Part shown: piece by piece, positions 33,916 through 44,696 of the stretch | Layout of the letters: each line of letters starts with the position of its first letter | How positions within the stretch are numbered: position 1 is the stretch's first letter | Assembly (NCBI GenBank): GCA_025457965.1 | Contig: JALOTJ010000021.1 | Span: forward strand, 1-44,696 | DNA: 44,696 nt | Direction of reading: 5' to 3' | From: Spirochaetota bacterium | GTDB lineage: Bacteria; Spirochaetota; UBA4802; UBA5368 | The notes under the pieces: model-generated | What the model was told of the DNA's origin: nothing | What the model saw: the letters and a program-made list of their open reading frames with translations, nothing else | The model's database searches: none | Made by a program: the position numbers and the translations under genes

Positions 33916-35166
33916 GTGTCGGTGAGAAAAACCGCCCGCTGGATTGTGTTCGCCGTTGCCGCAACCGTTCTTTTTGACTGCGCGTCACCCGCCGTCTATA
34001 ACCTGCCCGCCAGGAGGCAGAAGCGCGTCTACTCGGGGCTTGAAAACTTCATCGCGAGCGGGGTTGAAGAGTACAGGGGGAAAAAAATCGCGCTGGTCAC
34101 GAATCATTCCGGCGTCGATTTTAATCTCAGAAAGAACATCGATCTTTTGAGGTGCAAAGGCCTCGAGATCGTGCTGGCCTGCGCGCCCGAGCACGGGCTG
34201 TACGGTTACGAGAACGATTATGATTCCATGCTGTACCAGGCGGACTTGAGGCTGAACGTAGTCGTCTACAACCTGCACCATCTTTCCATCGAGCAGCTGC
34301 GTCACCTGTTCCGACTGGCCGACGCGGTGATCTTCGACATTCAGGACATGGGGATGCGCTGCTACACCTACGTGTCGTCCCTGAAACAGGTGATGGACGC
34401 GCTCAATGGGACCTCGATAGAACTGGTGGTGCTCGACAGGCCGAATCCGCTGGGTTTTCTCGGCATCGACGGCGCCTATCTTCACGACGGATACCAGTCG
34501 CGCCATGTCAGCGCGTTTCCATCGACGTTTATCTATAACATGACCATGGGCGAGGCGGCGCGGTTCTACCGGGCCGGATATGCCCGCGACGTGCATCTTA
34601 CGGTGGTGCCGCTTAAGAATTACCGCCGCGATTTGTTGTACAACGAGACCATGCTGCCGTGGGTGCCCCCCTCTCCCAACCTGCCCACGTATGAATCGGC
34701 GGTCGTGTACTCCTCGATCGTGATGATTGAGGGCGTCAACCTTTCGGTGGGGCGCGGTACGACCAAGCCGTTTGAGTACATCGGCGCACCGTGGATAGAG
34801 CCCCGCGAGCTCGCGAAGCTCCTCTCCGATCTCAATCTCCCCAATTTCAGGTTTCGCCCGGTCTATTTCTCCCCGACATTCTCGAAGTACACGGGCATGC
34901 GTTGCGGCGGTGTGCAGATCTTTTACATGGGCGGGGCCTTCAGTCCGATGGAAGTTTCGTACCGGATTATAACGCTTCTTAAAAATAACTATCCCTATTT
35001 CCGCTGGGACCGGCACAGGGGCAGATACCATGTTGATTTTCTGGCCGGAACCGACCTGTTCCGCCGGTATATCGACGAAGGGCGGCCATTCGCGGAATTT
35101 GCCGCTCAGATAGCCGGCGGACAGAAGGAATTCAACCGGCAGCGCAAAAAACACCTGATGTATTGA
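33916..35166 (+). CDS. DUF1343 / NamZ-family exo-beta-N-acetylmuramidase-like lipoprotein
   Basis: The 416-residue protein has a lipoprotein signal (FAVAATVLFDCASP) and then the DUF1343 pattern: GKKIALVTNHSGVDFN, CAPEHGLYGYE, ADAVIFDIQDMGMRCYTYVSSL, VVLDRPNPLG and EGVNLSVGRGTTKPFEYIGAPW. Characterised NamZ proteins remove terminal N-acetylmuramic acid from peptidoglycan fragments, so a role in cell wall recycling in the periplasm is likely. GTG at 33916 or 33922 can serve as start; GAGG at 33909-33912 favours the latter slightly. It ends 16 bases before a converging gene. Confidence 0.87.
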   Translation: MSVRKTARWIVFAVAATVLFDCASPAVYNLPARRQKRVYSGLENFIASGVEEYRGKKIALVTNHSGVDFNLRKNIDLLRCKGLEIVLACAPEHGLYGYENDYDSMLYQADLRLNVVVYNLHHLSIEQLRHLFRLADAVIFDIQDMGMRCYTYVSSLKQVMDALNGTSIELVVLDRPNPLGFLGIDGAYLHDGYQSRHVSAFPSTFIYNMTMGEAARFYRAGYARDVHLTVVPLKNYRRDLLYNETMLPWVPPSPNLPTYESAVVYSSIVMIEGVNLSVGRGTTKPFEYIGAPWIEPRELAKLLSDLNLPNFRFRPVYFSPTFSKYTGMRCGGVQIFYMGGAFSPMEVSYRIITLLKNNYPYFRWDRHRGRYHVDFLAGTDLFRRYIDEGRPFAEFAAQIAGGQKEFNRQRKKHLMY

Positions 35167-35182
35167 GGGATGTGTCCACTCG

Positions 35183-37584
35183 CTACATTTCGAGGAAGTC
35201 CATGAAGCGCTGGATCGCCTCGGGGAGCGAGCCGGTCTCGTCGGTGTACTTCTTGAATCTGCGCTGGTAAGCGGTCACGTCCCTGGTGTGGATGTTCTTG
35301 AACTTGCCGGCGATCTCGCTGAAGGCCGGCATGTTCTCGAGCCTGCCGCGGACGTCCTTCCTGAACGGAATGTAGCGGTAAAACATTTCGCGCACAACGG
35401 TGTTGAGCTTCATGATGCCGTCCTTCTCGAAGAGGACCCACATCACGTAGTCTTCGGCGAAGCGGTCGCGGTTGGTCCGTTGGGGTTCTTCTTGAAAAAA
35501 TTGACGTAATCGAAATAGATGCCGGTAAGCCCGCCCTCGACGGGATCCGCCCACATGGCGCCCTTCAGCGAGCGGTTGAGCTCCCAGCGGAAGCATGCGA
35601 TAGTGTGCGCCAGGCTCTTCACGATGTCGCCCATAAAGAGGATGGGGATGACAATCCGCCCCCTCGTCCGGCGGTTGGTGCCGTCGAGCTCCTGCCACAG
35701 CATGGTCTTGGTGCCGAACGACGGCAGCAGAATGAAGTTCGGAATTACTTCATCCTGGATAATCTCCCGGGCCTCGCCGATTCGCTCAACGGTCTCGCGA
35801 TAAAAGGCGGAGAAGTCGATCTCCCTGAGCGAGAGCACCGTGGATTCAAGCTTCTTTTTCGACAGGATGAAGTTGGCCGGGTTCCCCCGCATTACCAGGG
35901 AACTCAGGATGGGAAACGCGGTGGCCGTGGAGCCCGAGCAAACGGTGATGGTGTTCAGAAGCCGGTGGTCGATTTCGTACATCATCTTGTTGATGCTTTC
36001 CTCGTCCGCCCCGGGCTTTCCGGTTTGTCCCTTTTTCTTGTGCTTCTCCTCCTCGCGAAGGTGCGCCTCGTAGGTGAGGCCCATCTCGGTGATACTGGGG
36101 TTCTCCTTTCCGTCATAGATCCTTTTCAGGAATTCGTGTTCGTGGTAGATGGGAAGTCTCGATGATTCCGCCGAACGCATGGATATCTCGTGCAGCTCCT
36201 CGATCTGCTCCTGCTCAAGCATTGTTTCGTCGAGAAAGCCGAAGTTCAGCATGAGGCGCACCGGAGCGGGCATGGTCGATTCGTTGTGGCTGCGCAGGAG
36301 GACCTGCTTGTAGAGGTCGAGATAGAGCTTCGTTATGAAGCGTCTGATCTTTCTTCCCTCCGGCTCGGTGTTGAACGGATTCTGCATCTTCTTGAAGTCG
36401 TTGAGCACCTTCAGGAAGTTCTTCTGGAATTCCTTGTCGATGAGGGAAAACTCGAATATCTGCTGGATCGAATTGACGTAATCCTTCCCGAGGGAACTCA
36501 CCTTCCTGACCGCGGGGCGTTCCTCGGCCCGGCCCTTGTCCTTCTGCGAAACGTAGAGCTCGTGCAGTTTCTTGAATCCGGGAAATATCTCCGAAAGCTT
36601 TTTGCCCGAAAGCTCCTCGAAGAACGAGTGCACCTTTACCGCCACCGAGAGAAAATTCTTCAGGAAATCCGCGGTCAGCCTGCCGGTGCGCTGCCAGGTC
36701 GCGAACGCGCCGGAGTCGATGAGCACGCTCGTCCAGCTTCCCTCCTGGCCGAACAGCACGGTGAGCTCATCGTCGATCAACGTGTGGATGGCCTCGATGC
36801 GGTCGAGAACTTTCAAGAGATTGTCAGAAATAGTCTCGAACATGTACGTGGCGATGGAAGGGTCTCTTTTGACAACTCCGATGAGAACATTTATGTCGAG
36901 CTTTATGAACTTGTTGATGAAATTACACTGCTTCAGGTCCAGGATGGTTTCCATGGGGAGGCCGGGAAACGAGTATTTTTTCTTGAGCACGCCGCTGTTG
37001 TCGGCAATTACGAATTTCGCGTCGAAACTTCCCGGGAAGCTCCCGCCGTTCAACACGTAGGTGTCGTAAATGGCGTCGGCCCGCGGCTGGAGCTTTTCGG
37101 GAAGGGGTCCCTGTGAGAGGGCCTTGTACACCAGGCAGATGTTGTCATTGATGCGGGCTATGTTCTGGTAGAGGCTGGTGTAGCGTGACGCGTCCGGTAT
37201 CGAGAGCTCGAGCCTGCGGAAAAGGTTTGACAGTATGTCGACCGCGAGCGGGGTGTTGTCGGTTACAATCTGCTGAAAGCCCCCCTCTTTGATGGGGTAC
37301 TTCGAGATATACGAGTCTTCGATGGCCCGTATGGATTTCTTGTACGGTTCGGCGAAAAGGATGCTCAGACCCGAGATCAGGTTCTTCTCCTTGATGGTGC
37401 CGACCCTCTTGCTCTTGGAGAGGAGTATGTCGGTATGGAGCTCTTCATATTCCGGCGGTGCGGAGAGTATCTCGAGCGCGCCGCTGTGCATATAGTACAT
37501 GAACCGGGGCTCCTCGCCCTGGCGGATGAGAAGCTGTCCCTTTTTAACAAGGTCGCCTTTTGAGCTGTCTGTGCTGGGGGTCAT
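35183..37584 (-). CDS. cNMP-binding-domain protein with internal -1 frameshift
   Basis: The first frame (37584 to 35443) gives 713 residues. Residues about 8-125 form a cyclic nucleotide-binding-like domain (GQLLIRQGEEPRFMYYMHSG to SILFAEPYKKSIRAIED); the rest is a long helical region of unknown function. The frame ends in an unnatural tail (PNGPTATASPKTT), while the -1 frame continues sensibly from TNRDRFAEDYVMWVLFEKDG to GSLPEAIQRFMDFLEM and stops at 35183. The gene is therefore one unit of about 800 residues. The switch lies near 35482-35500, where the minus strand holds T_TTT_TTC and a run of four C. Sequence error, true mutation or programmed frameshifting could each explain it. Confidence 0.72.
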
Positions 37585-37766
37585 TGTCTGCTTTCTCTGT
37601 TATCATTTCGGTGCGGCGGTGCCCGGCACGGCTCCCGACCGCCTCACACCGGAGAGGGCGAACGTGCCTCACCATGCCGTATTCCCGATTTTAACGCTGA
37701 TCGAATCGCGACCATGGCAACGGAAGGTAATGATATATTAAATAACGGCATTTTCAATAAATAAAT

Positions 37767-38117
37767 TTAGAGGGTCTTCTTTTTTATCGAGGAGAGGTAG
37801 TCGTCCCATTCGGCCGGGAGGAGGTTCTTCTTTCTGTTGTTGCACTCCTTGCATGCGGCGACGATGTTGAAACGCTCCGATTTCCCGCCGCGCGAAAGCG
37901 GGATAAGATGGTCCATGGTGAGAGCGGCCGGTTGCACGCGGTTTCCGCAGTAATGGCACACCCCCGGGGCGATTTTCTTGCGCCACCATGCGGTCGAGCG
38001 CAACTCGCGCGCCCGGTGCTTTTCGCGTGACGCGTCTTCTTCCGCCGTGTTGAGGAATTCTCCGGTGCCGGCAGGGCGCCGTCGGGAGCTCTTTTGTCTG
38101 TCGTCATGCCGCGTCAT
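37767..38117 (-). CDS. HNH endonuclease family protein
   Basis: The 116-residue protein has a basic N-terminal half and an HNH/zinc-ribbon domain: CHYCGN, TMDHLIPLSRGGKSE with the catalytic His, and NIVAACKECNNRKKN. The four cysteines bind structural zinc. It is a small stand-alone HNH nuclease of the McrA-like type; the target is unknown. It lies 26 bases after fmt on the same strand, so it is probably the last gene of the def-fmt unit. Such placement next to fmt makes a housekeeping role possible. Confidence 0.85.
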   Translation of the reverse strand: MTRHDDRQKSSRRRPAGTGEFLNTAEEDASREKHRARELRSTAWWRKKIAPGVCHYCGNRVQPAALTMDHLIPLSRGGKSERFNIVAACKECNNRKKNLLPAEWDDYLSSIKKKTL

Positions 38118-38143
38118 CGGTTCATCCTGTAGTTTTGCTCCGT

Positions 38144-39079
38144 TTACTCAAAACGATCCCCCACTCCCGGCCGGTAGCCGTTTATGAACGAGAGGCCGTC
38201 CATCACCCTTTTTGTCCCGGGCTGAAGCGACAGTATCTCGATCCAGCCGTCCGCGGTACCCGCAAACAGCCGCTTCTTCTGATGGATGAGCACTTGTCCG
38301 GGCGCGGCGGGCTCCCCGGGGCCGCCTTCGTCGGGCTGTGAGGTCTTCCAGATCTTGATATGGGCGCCGCGAAACCCCGTCCAGGCACCGGGTCGGGGGT
38401 TTAAACCCCTCGCCAGATTGTGGATACTCATCGCCGTTGCGTTCCAGTTGATGTGCGCGAGTTCGTGGTCAATCTTTCCGCAATAGGTGGCTTCCGTTTC
38501 GTCCTGGGGGCGCGGCCTTGCGTCACCGCTGTCGAGGAGGTCGATTGCCTTCAGCAAAAGCCCCGCTCCAAGCGGCCGCACCGCGTCGTAGAGGTCTGCG
38601 GCAGTGAAGCCGGCGGGAATGGGAAGCCTCTCCTGTACGATGATGTCGCCCGCGTCGAGGCGTTCGTTGATCATCTGCACCGTAACGCCCGTCTCGGTCT
38701 CGCCGTTAATAAGCGCCCACTCAACAGGGGCCGCTCCGCGGTAGCGCGGCAGAAGGGAGGGGTGAAGGTTGATGGTTCCAAGTCGCGGCATCTCGAAGAC
38801 CTCGCGCGGAATAATGCGTCCGAACGCGACGATGACGAACAGATCGGCGCCTTCGAGCTCGAGCGCGTCGATGAAGCGTTTTTCTTTCAGGTTTTCGGGA
38901 TGATGGAACTTAATGCCGTGTTCGAGCGCGACCTCCTTGGCGGGGCAGCACTGGACTTTCAGGTGGCGGCCGCAGGGTTTGTCGTCGTTGCTGACGATAA
39001 AAGCGACGTCGTGGGCCCTTGCCAGTTCCCCGAGGCAGTAGGCCGCTATCTGCGGCGTCCCGAAGAAGCCTATCCTCAT
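38144..39079 (-). CDS. fmt: methionyl-tRNA formyltransferase
   Basis: A 311-residue Fmt with MRIGFFGTPQIAAYCL, VIVAFGRIIPREVFEMP, the formyl-transfer site NLHPSLLPRYRGAAPVEWAL and DAGDIIVQERLPI. The C-terminal tRNA-binding domain is present (LARGLNPRPGAWTGFRG to KRLFAGTADGWIEILSLQPG). It formylates initiator methionyl-tRNA with 10-formyltetrahydrofolate. Its start overlaps the def stop by four bases (ATGA), a coupled pair often seen in bacteria. Confidence 0.95.
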   Translation of the reverse strand: MRIGFFGTPQIAAYCLGELARAHDVAFIVSNDDKPCGRHLKVQCCPAKEVALEHGIKFHHPENLKEKRFIDALELEGADLFVIVAFGRIIPREVFEMPRLGTINLHPSLLPRYRGAAPVEWALINGETETGVTVQMINERLDAGDIIVQERLPIPAGFTAADLYDAVRPLGAGLLLKAIDLLDSGDARPRPQDETEATYCGKIDHELAHINWNATAMSIHNLARGLNPRPGAWTGFRGAHIKIWKTSQPDEGGPGEPAAPGQVLIHQKKRLFAGTADGWIEILSLQPGTKRVMDGLSFINGYRPGVGDRFE

Positions 39080-39594
39080 TTCCTTTTATTGAGCTTTTTT
39101 ATTTTTTTAAGTTCTGCGGTGAGCTCTTTGCGGTCATGGTCCTCGAGATAATCGATGAAGAGCTTCCCATCGAGATGGTCGATCTCGTGCTGCAGGACGC
39201 GCGCGAGGAGGCCCCGTGCGTCGAAGCTTATTTCCTTCCCTTCGGGCGTTACCGCCTTGACCGATATCTCAAGCGGCCGGGTAATCATGGCGTTGATGCC
39301 CGGCACCGACAGGCAACCCTCCTCGTACGGACCGAGTTTATCCGAGCGGGCCGTGATGACGGGATTGATGAGCGCAAGGATCGGCCCCTTGTACGACTCG
39401 ATATCGAGTATTAGTAGCCGCTGCGATACGCCCACCTGCGGCGCCGCGAGGCCGATACCGCGCGAGCCGTACATCACGTTGAACATGGACTCTATAAGGT
39501 CGATCGTCTCCTGGTCGACATTGCTGATCTCCCGGGCTATTTCCCGGAGGGTTTCATTCCCATAAAAGACGAGATGGTTGTTGGCGCCTTCCAT
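39076..39594 (-). CDS. def: peptide deformylase
   Basis: From the ATG at 39594 the protein has 172 residues with the three metal-site motifs: GIGLAAPQVG, EGCLSVPG (Cys ligand) and QHEIDHLDGKLF (two His ligands, catalytic Glu). It removes the formyl group from nascent proteins. GGAG lies about eight bases before this ATG; the open frame extends to 39708 but that N-terminus is foreign to the family. It is the first gene of the def-fmt-HNH unit. Confidence 0.95.
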   Translation of the reverse strand: MEGANNHLVFYGNETLREIAREISNVDQETIDLIESMFNVMYGSRGIGLAAPQVGVSQRLLILDIESYKGPILALINPVITARSDKLGPYEEGCLSVPGINAMITRPLEISVKAVTPEGKEISFDARGLLARVLQHEIDHLDGKLFIDYLEDHDRKELTAELKKIKKLNKRK

Positions 39595-39834
39595 CCTCAG
39601 TATCTCCGCACTGTATGGTCGATGATGTCCGTTCGCCGCGCGGTCGAAACAAGCGGAATATGCATCCCGCGTCCCGCCGGGCGTTTCCGGATTTCGCGAT
39701 AGTAACAATATACCATGAGATACATATTAATCAAGTCTCCGGTGGTTTCTTTCCGGCGCGGTAGCGTAACTTTTACGCCATGCGGATATTTAATCAAGGA
39801 ATTATTTGTCAGGGGGATTTCTTGTGGAAAAGTA

Positions 39835-39860
39835 TTGACACCATATTCTTCCGGTATAAA
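39835..39860 (+). promoter_or_regulatory. weak promoter candidate for the envelope gene pair
   Basis: TTGACA (39835-39840) is followed by TATAAA (39855-39860), but the 14-base spacer is shorter than usual. The remainder of the 39709-39944 gap holds nothing I can identify. Confidence 0.3.
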
Positions 39861-39944
39861 CGTGCATATTCCCGGCGCTGGCAAGGAAGTGGTTCCGGCA
39901 GGCGCGGGTTGAGACTTTAATCTTTACGGGAGGTTCCCCGGGGA

Positions 39945-41267
39945 ATGAAGGAGCGCGGGGGGGTGCATTGCGGATCCGCTCTTCGGCTGGCTGTCGCCCT
40001 GACGGTCGTCATACTGTGCGCTCCACCGGCCCTGGCGGCCGTCGACTCAGCTCCGGAGATGCAGATCGAGCGGGTACTCGCCGACTACGCGCGCGTACTT
40101 TCCACCAGGGGCTGGAAGGTCTTTCGCGACGAACCCGGTGCGCTCAGGGCGTACCGCCTGCGTAACGATTACGAGGAGCTTCGGACGGTGATTAACGGCT
40201 CCCGGGACGGCGACTTCGAAACGTATGACATTAGCATGTCCTACGACGGGACGGAACGCGAGCGAAGTTTCCGCATACGCAAAGCCGGATCCGATACGGC
40301 CGGGACGGATCCCCTTCGGGTGCTGCTTCCCTATCTGCTCGAAGCGCTGGAATACCGCGGGCCGCGCCGCCTGAGCGCCTATGAAGCGTCGGTTTCGGCC
40401 GGCTATAACCGTTTTCATGAATTCGAGCCCTATCCGCGCTGGCGGATCGGGACCCTGCAGCTTGGCTTCGATCTCCTGAGCGATCCGGCGCGGCACTTGA
40501 ATGAGCCAAGAACCGTTCTTTCGCTCGGCGATTATTTCCATTTTCAGGGATACCTGAACCTCAGCCCCGAGTGGAAGGACGTATGGTACGATTTTACCCT
40601 GCTGCTTGCCGGCATGCAGACGCTCGCTCCGGGTGCCGACCGGCCCGCGCGCTCGGTATTCGGGTTGTTCTCCGGGATAGAGCTTTTCCGTCCCTCGCTC
40701 AACTTCAAGGAATTCATGTGGAGCGACGGCACCTATGAGGATCATCCCCACATCCAGTATTTCCTTCTTAAACCGTTCGTACCGGGGGTCATCCATCAAT
40801 GGGGGCGCGACCGGCGTTACAGCCTTTCGGCCTTCGGCACGGCGGCCCTGTCGGTCAATTCATCGCTCTGCGCGACACACGTTACCGAGGCGGAGGAGGA
40901 CGATTTAAGCCCGATATTCCGGTCGAAGTTTTACGGAAACCGCAGGCAGAATTTCTACTACAGCTGGTCGATACCGCTGGCCCTGTCGTTCGCGGCGGAC
41001 CGGATCGGTCCGTTCCGCTTGAAGGCAAGTTACCGGGTGTATTACTTCTCGCCTGTCGAGGAGGAGCGTGCATACGATATTCTGAACGTCCCCGGCGGTT
41101 CGGTCGGGCTGTACCTCGTGCGCGGGGTGCTCGCCACGGCCGGCTACGAGTACTGGCATGTGTACAGTCGTCTCCAGGAAAAAACAAGGCAATACTCGTG
41201 GCACAGGGTGTTTTTCGGACTGGAGTGTAAAATTGGCAAAGGGGCGCATTCCCCGGGGAACGGGTAA
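39945..41267 (+). CDS. exported envelope protein, probable outer-membrane barrel
   Basis: The 440-residue protein has a cleavable Sec signal (LRLAVALTVVILCAPPALAA). After an N-terminal soluble part (about 35-125) the sequence shows many short amphipathic, aromatic-rich strands (YRVYYFSPVEEERAYDILN, GVLATAGYEYWHVYSRL, RQYSWHRVFFGLECKI), which suggests a beta-barrel. The next gene, six bases on, is a DUF3943 protein. They probably act together in the outer membrane. I do not recognise a named family. Confidence 0.7.
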   Translation: MKERGGVHCGSALRLAVALTVVILCAPPALAAVDSAPEMQIERVLADYARVLSTRGWKVFRDEPGALRAYRLRNDYEELRTVINGSRDGDFETYDISMSYDGTERERSFRIRKAGSDTAGTDPLRVLLPYLLEALEYRGPRRLSAYEASVSAGYNRFHEFEPYPRWRIGTLQLGFDLLSDPARHLNEPRTVLSLGDYFHFQGYLNLSPEWKDVWYDFTLLLAGMQTLAPGADRPARSVFGLFSGIELFRPSLNFKEFMWSDGTYEDHPHIQYFLLKPFVPGVIHQWGRDRRYSLSAFGTAALSVNSSLCATHVTEAEEDDLSPIFRSKFYGNRRQNFYYSWSIPLALSFAADRIGPFRLKASYRVYYFSPVEEERAYDILNVPGGSVGLYLVRGVLATAGYEYWHVYSRLQEKTRQYSWHRVFFGLECKIGKGAHSPGNG

Positions 41268-41273
41268 CGCACG

Positions 41274-42431
41274 GTGGTCGGTTTAAATATACTGCGCTCA
41301 TCTGTACACAGGGCCTCCCGGTCCGGCTTGTTGGCCGCGGTGATGCTCGTAACGATCGCGATCGCGTCCACGGCGCCGCTCAAAGCGGCCGAGCGGCGGG
41401 AAACGGTAAGCCTCAATCTCGTCGACTCCGATCCGGCATTCCCCGTGCTCGGAAATCATTATATGAACGGCTTTTTCGAGGGATATCACGCCATTGTGCG
41501 TTACGTGCGTACCGCGGACACCCCGGGAGTGGATGAGGGAGTTTTGCTCATCAGCAAACGGATCCACTGCGAGGGCCTCTACGGGGTTGGTTTCGTCCTG
41601 TACCCGAAAAACAACGGGGGACTTGTTTCCCGTGTGCAATGGGCTGTTCCGGACGGAAGGGACTTCGAGCGCGACAGCGTCGAGTCGCTTCGGGGGGTCC
41701 TCGATGTAGCCCTGCCGTCGGGGAGCGGGGAACGAAAAAAGTCGGTGCTCGCCTACGGGCTGGGGTCAGATGACCGGCGCATAACCGACCTTGTGTACGC
41801 GGAGCGGGATGGCGAGACGGTCATACAGGGCTATACCGTCGAGGTGACCGTACCGCCGTCGAGTTCCGCGAGGTTCTGGCGGTCGTTTGGGGGGATCGTA
41901 CTCCTCAACGGGCTGGGCGAGATCGATTATATGATAAACATCGGCACCAACACCGATGACTGGAAATATCCCCTTTCGGTCGCCGGTTTCAAGCGCAAGC
42001 TCGCCGACGGCATGACGCTGGACGCGAACAACTTCACCACCAACTGCGTCGGCCACGTCTACTCGGGAAATTTATATTACAACGCCGCGCGCAGCAACGG
42101 CTACGGCTTTTTCAGGTCGATGATGTTTTCAATTGGCGGGAGCCTGATGTGGGAATACCTGGGCGAGTTCAAGGAGGAAGCCTCGCTGAACGACCTGTTC
42201 ACCACCGGCATCGGCGGCGCGCTCTTCGGTGAAGCCTTGCACCAGACCGGACTCTTCGTGGAAAAGAACATGAGTCCGGGATTCTTCCGAAGCGCCCTGG
42301 TGCTGGTAATCGATCCGTTCCGGGTGATCAACCGGGCGATCGATCGTTCATGCTCCTCCTCGTATAAAATAAACGTAAGTTTTGTCAGCCCCGCCCAGGC
42401 GGCCGCGGAGGGCCTTCGCAGGAGGCAGTGA
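41274..42431 (+). CDS. DUF3943-family envelope protein
   Basis: The 385-residue protein has a signal-like hydrophobic segment (about 18-38, LLAAVMLVTIAIASTAPLKA). The core motif NFTTNCVGHVYSGNLYYNAA then RSNGYGFFRSMMFSIGGSLM, WEYLGEFKEEASLNDLFTTG and GGALFGEALHQTG is characteristic of DUF3943, a conserved outer-membrane-associated family of unknown function. It starts six bases after its neighbour with GTG or a close alternative. Both genes precede ilvB but are separated from it by 200 bases with their own promoter-like boxes. Confidence 0.78.
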   Translation: MVGLNILRSSVHRASRSGLLAAVMLVTIAIASTAPLKAAERRETVSLNLVDSDPAFPVLGNHYMNGFFEGYHAIVRYVRTADTPGVDEGVLLISKRIHCEGLYGVGFVLYPKNNGGLVSRVQWAVPDGRDFERDSVESLRGVLDVALPSGSGERKKSVLAYGLGSDDRRITDLVYAERDGETVIQGYTVEVTVPPSSSARFWRSFGGIVLLNGLGEIDYMINIGTNTDDWKYPLSVAGFKRKLADGMTLDANNFTTNCVGHVYSGNLYYNAARSNGYGFFRSMMFSIGGSLMWEYLGEFKEEASLNDLFTTGIGGALFGEALHQTGLFVEKNMSPGFFRSALVLVIDPFRVINRAIDRSCSSSYKINVSFVSPAQAAAEGLRRRQ

Positions 42432-42501
42432 CCGGCCCGTGTTTAATTTTGACGCGCAGTGCTTTCCGTGGTATTAAAATATAATTGACATTTAACGCTT
42501 T

Positions 42502-42530
42502 TATGACACTGAATCTTTCTTTACTATATA
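42502..42530 (+). promoter_or_regulatory. candidate ilvB promoter
   Basis: TATGAC (42502-42507), 17 bases and TATATA (42525-42530). A perfect TTGACA at 42485-42490 has no good partner box at normal spacing. No terminator-type attenuator is seen between here and 42635. Confidence 0.4.
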
Positions 42531-42634
42531 GAGCGGTGCGAAAATGGGGAGATATTTCCATCGTTTGATTTTTCAGAGCGTTCGGCGAGTGTCGGCGCTG
42601 ATGTACAGCTTAAAAGGGTGCGGGGAGAACTGCC

Positions 42635-44310
<1,676 letters not shown>

Positions 44311-44314
<4 letters not shown>

Positions 44315-44696
44315 GGCACGTCATATCAGTCAAGGTGGAGAACAAATCCGGCGTGCTCGCGCGGGTGGCGGGCCTCTTCTCCGCGCGCGGCTACAACATA
44401 GATTCGCTGGCGGTGAGCCAGACCGAACAGGAAGACGTGTCCATGATGACGATCGTGGTGCGGGGCGATGACCGCATCATCGAGCAGGTGAAAAAGCAGC
44501 TGAACAAGCTCATCGACGTCATAAAGGTGTCGGACCATTCCGATTACCCCTCGGTCCAGCGCGAGCTCGCCCTGGTGAAGGTGAACGCGCAGCCGGCCAA
44601 GCGCTCGGAGGTGTATCAGCTTGCCGAGATATTCAGGGCGGAAATAGTTGACATATCGCTGAAAACCATTACACTCGAGCTCACCGGCGAACCGGA
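44311..44696 (+). CDS. ilvN: acetolactate synthase small (regulatory) subunit, 3' end outside window
   Basis: The first 128 codons are visible. They form the N-terminal ACT domain ([40 protein letters not shown]) and the start of the second region ([20 protein letters not shown]). This subunit binds valine and gives feedback control of IlvB. The four-base overlap with ilvB implies translational coupling. The gene runs off the window edge. Confidence 0.94.

Noticed and set aside
33985-35154. 389-residue minus-strand frame opposite the NamZ-like gene
   Set aside because: The plus strand carries full family motifs; the antisense product has no signal or domain.
41764-41774. Further copy of the 11-bp motif in the DUF3943 gene (GGGGTCAGATG)
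   Set aside because: Two mismatches at the 3' end; likely chance.

Overview
The window is about 44.7 kb of a moderately GC-rich bacterial chromosome (a little over 50% GC by eye) with dense, mostly housekeeping genes. Many exported lipoproteins with relaxed lipoboxes, a formylmethionine cycle (fmt, def), a CIRCE-controlled groESL operon and a beta-barrel/DUF3943-type envelope gene pair point to a diderm. My best guess is a spirochaete-like lineage (Spirochaetota), but no rRNA or lineage marker here proves that.

Layout. 0-3.4 kb: end of ddl, a small membrane protein, a HAD hydrolase, pssA, moaC and a STAS protein. 3.4-6.0 kb: groES-groEL with a CIRCE operator and a long structured leader, closed by a strong terminator. 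6.0-11.4 kb: a family 2 glycosyltransferase, an atypical 2-hydroxyacyl-CoA dehydratase-like protein, butyrate kinase and two tandem phosphate butyryltransferases. 11.5-17.3 kb: a Prc-type protease, gatA, a TPR lipoprotein, a degenerate lipoprotein, a tiny Cys-rich ORF coupled to moaA, and tRNA-Asp. 17.4-20.7 kb: an unknown protein, a degenerate YchF-like protein, a MutY-like glycosylase without an Fe-S cluster and a small hypothetical protein.

20.7-30.7 kb is the accessory part: a PflX-like radical SAM gene, a REP-associated (Y1/HUH) transposase, two very large exported proteins and apbE. An 11-bp motif, GGGGTCAGAGC, occurs 13 times as an exact copy between 19.7 and 30.5 kb. I found no exact copy in the rest of the window. 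Seven copies lie inside the reading frames of mutY-like, pflX and apbE without breaking them, and one inverted pair forms a perfect 19-bp hairpin just upstream of the transposase. This is the most unusual signal here.

30.7-44.7 kb: pyrD behind a promoter, short leader ORF and intrinsic terminator that look like an attenuator; hisC; two exported lipoproteins (one of the NamZ/DUF1343 family); a cNMP-binding-domain protein interrupted by a -1 frameshift next to a U_UUU_UUC slippery heptamer; an HNH endonuclease, fmt and def; two envelope proteins; and ilvB-ilvN, cut by the window end.

Functionally the genes cover cell wall and lipid synthesis (ddl, pssA), molybdopterin (moaC, moaA), protein folding and quality control (groESL, prc), acyl-CoA/acyl-phosphate energy metabolism (ptb, buk), translation (gatA, fmt, def, tRNA-Asp), pyrimidine, histidine and branched-chain amino acid synthesis, and envelope assembly.
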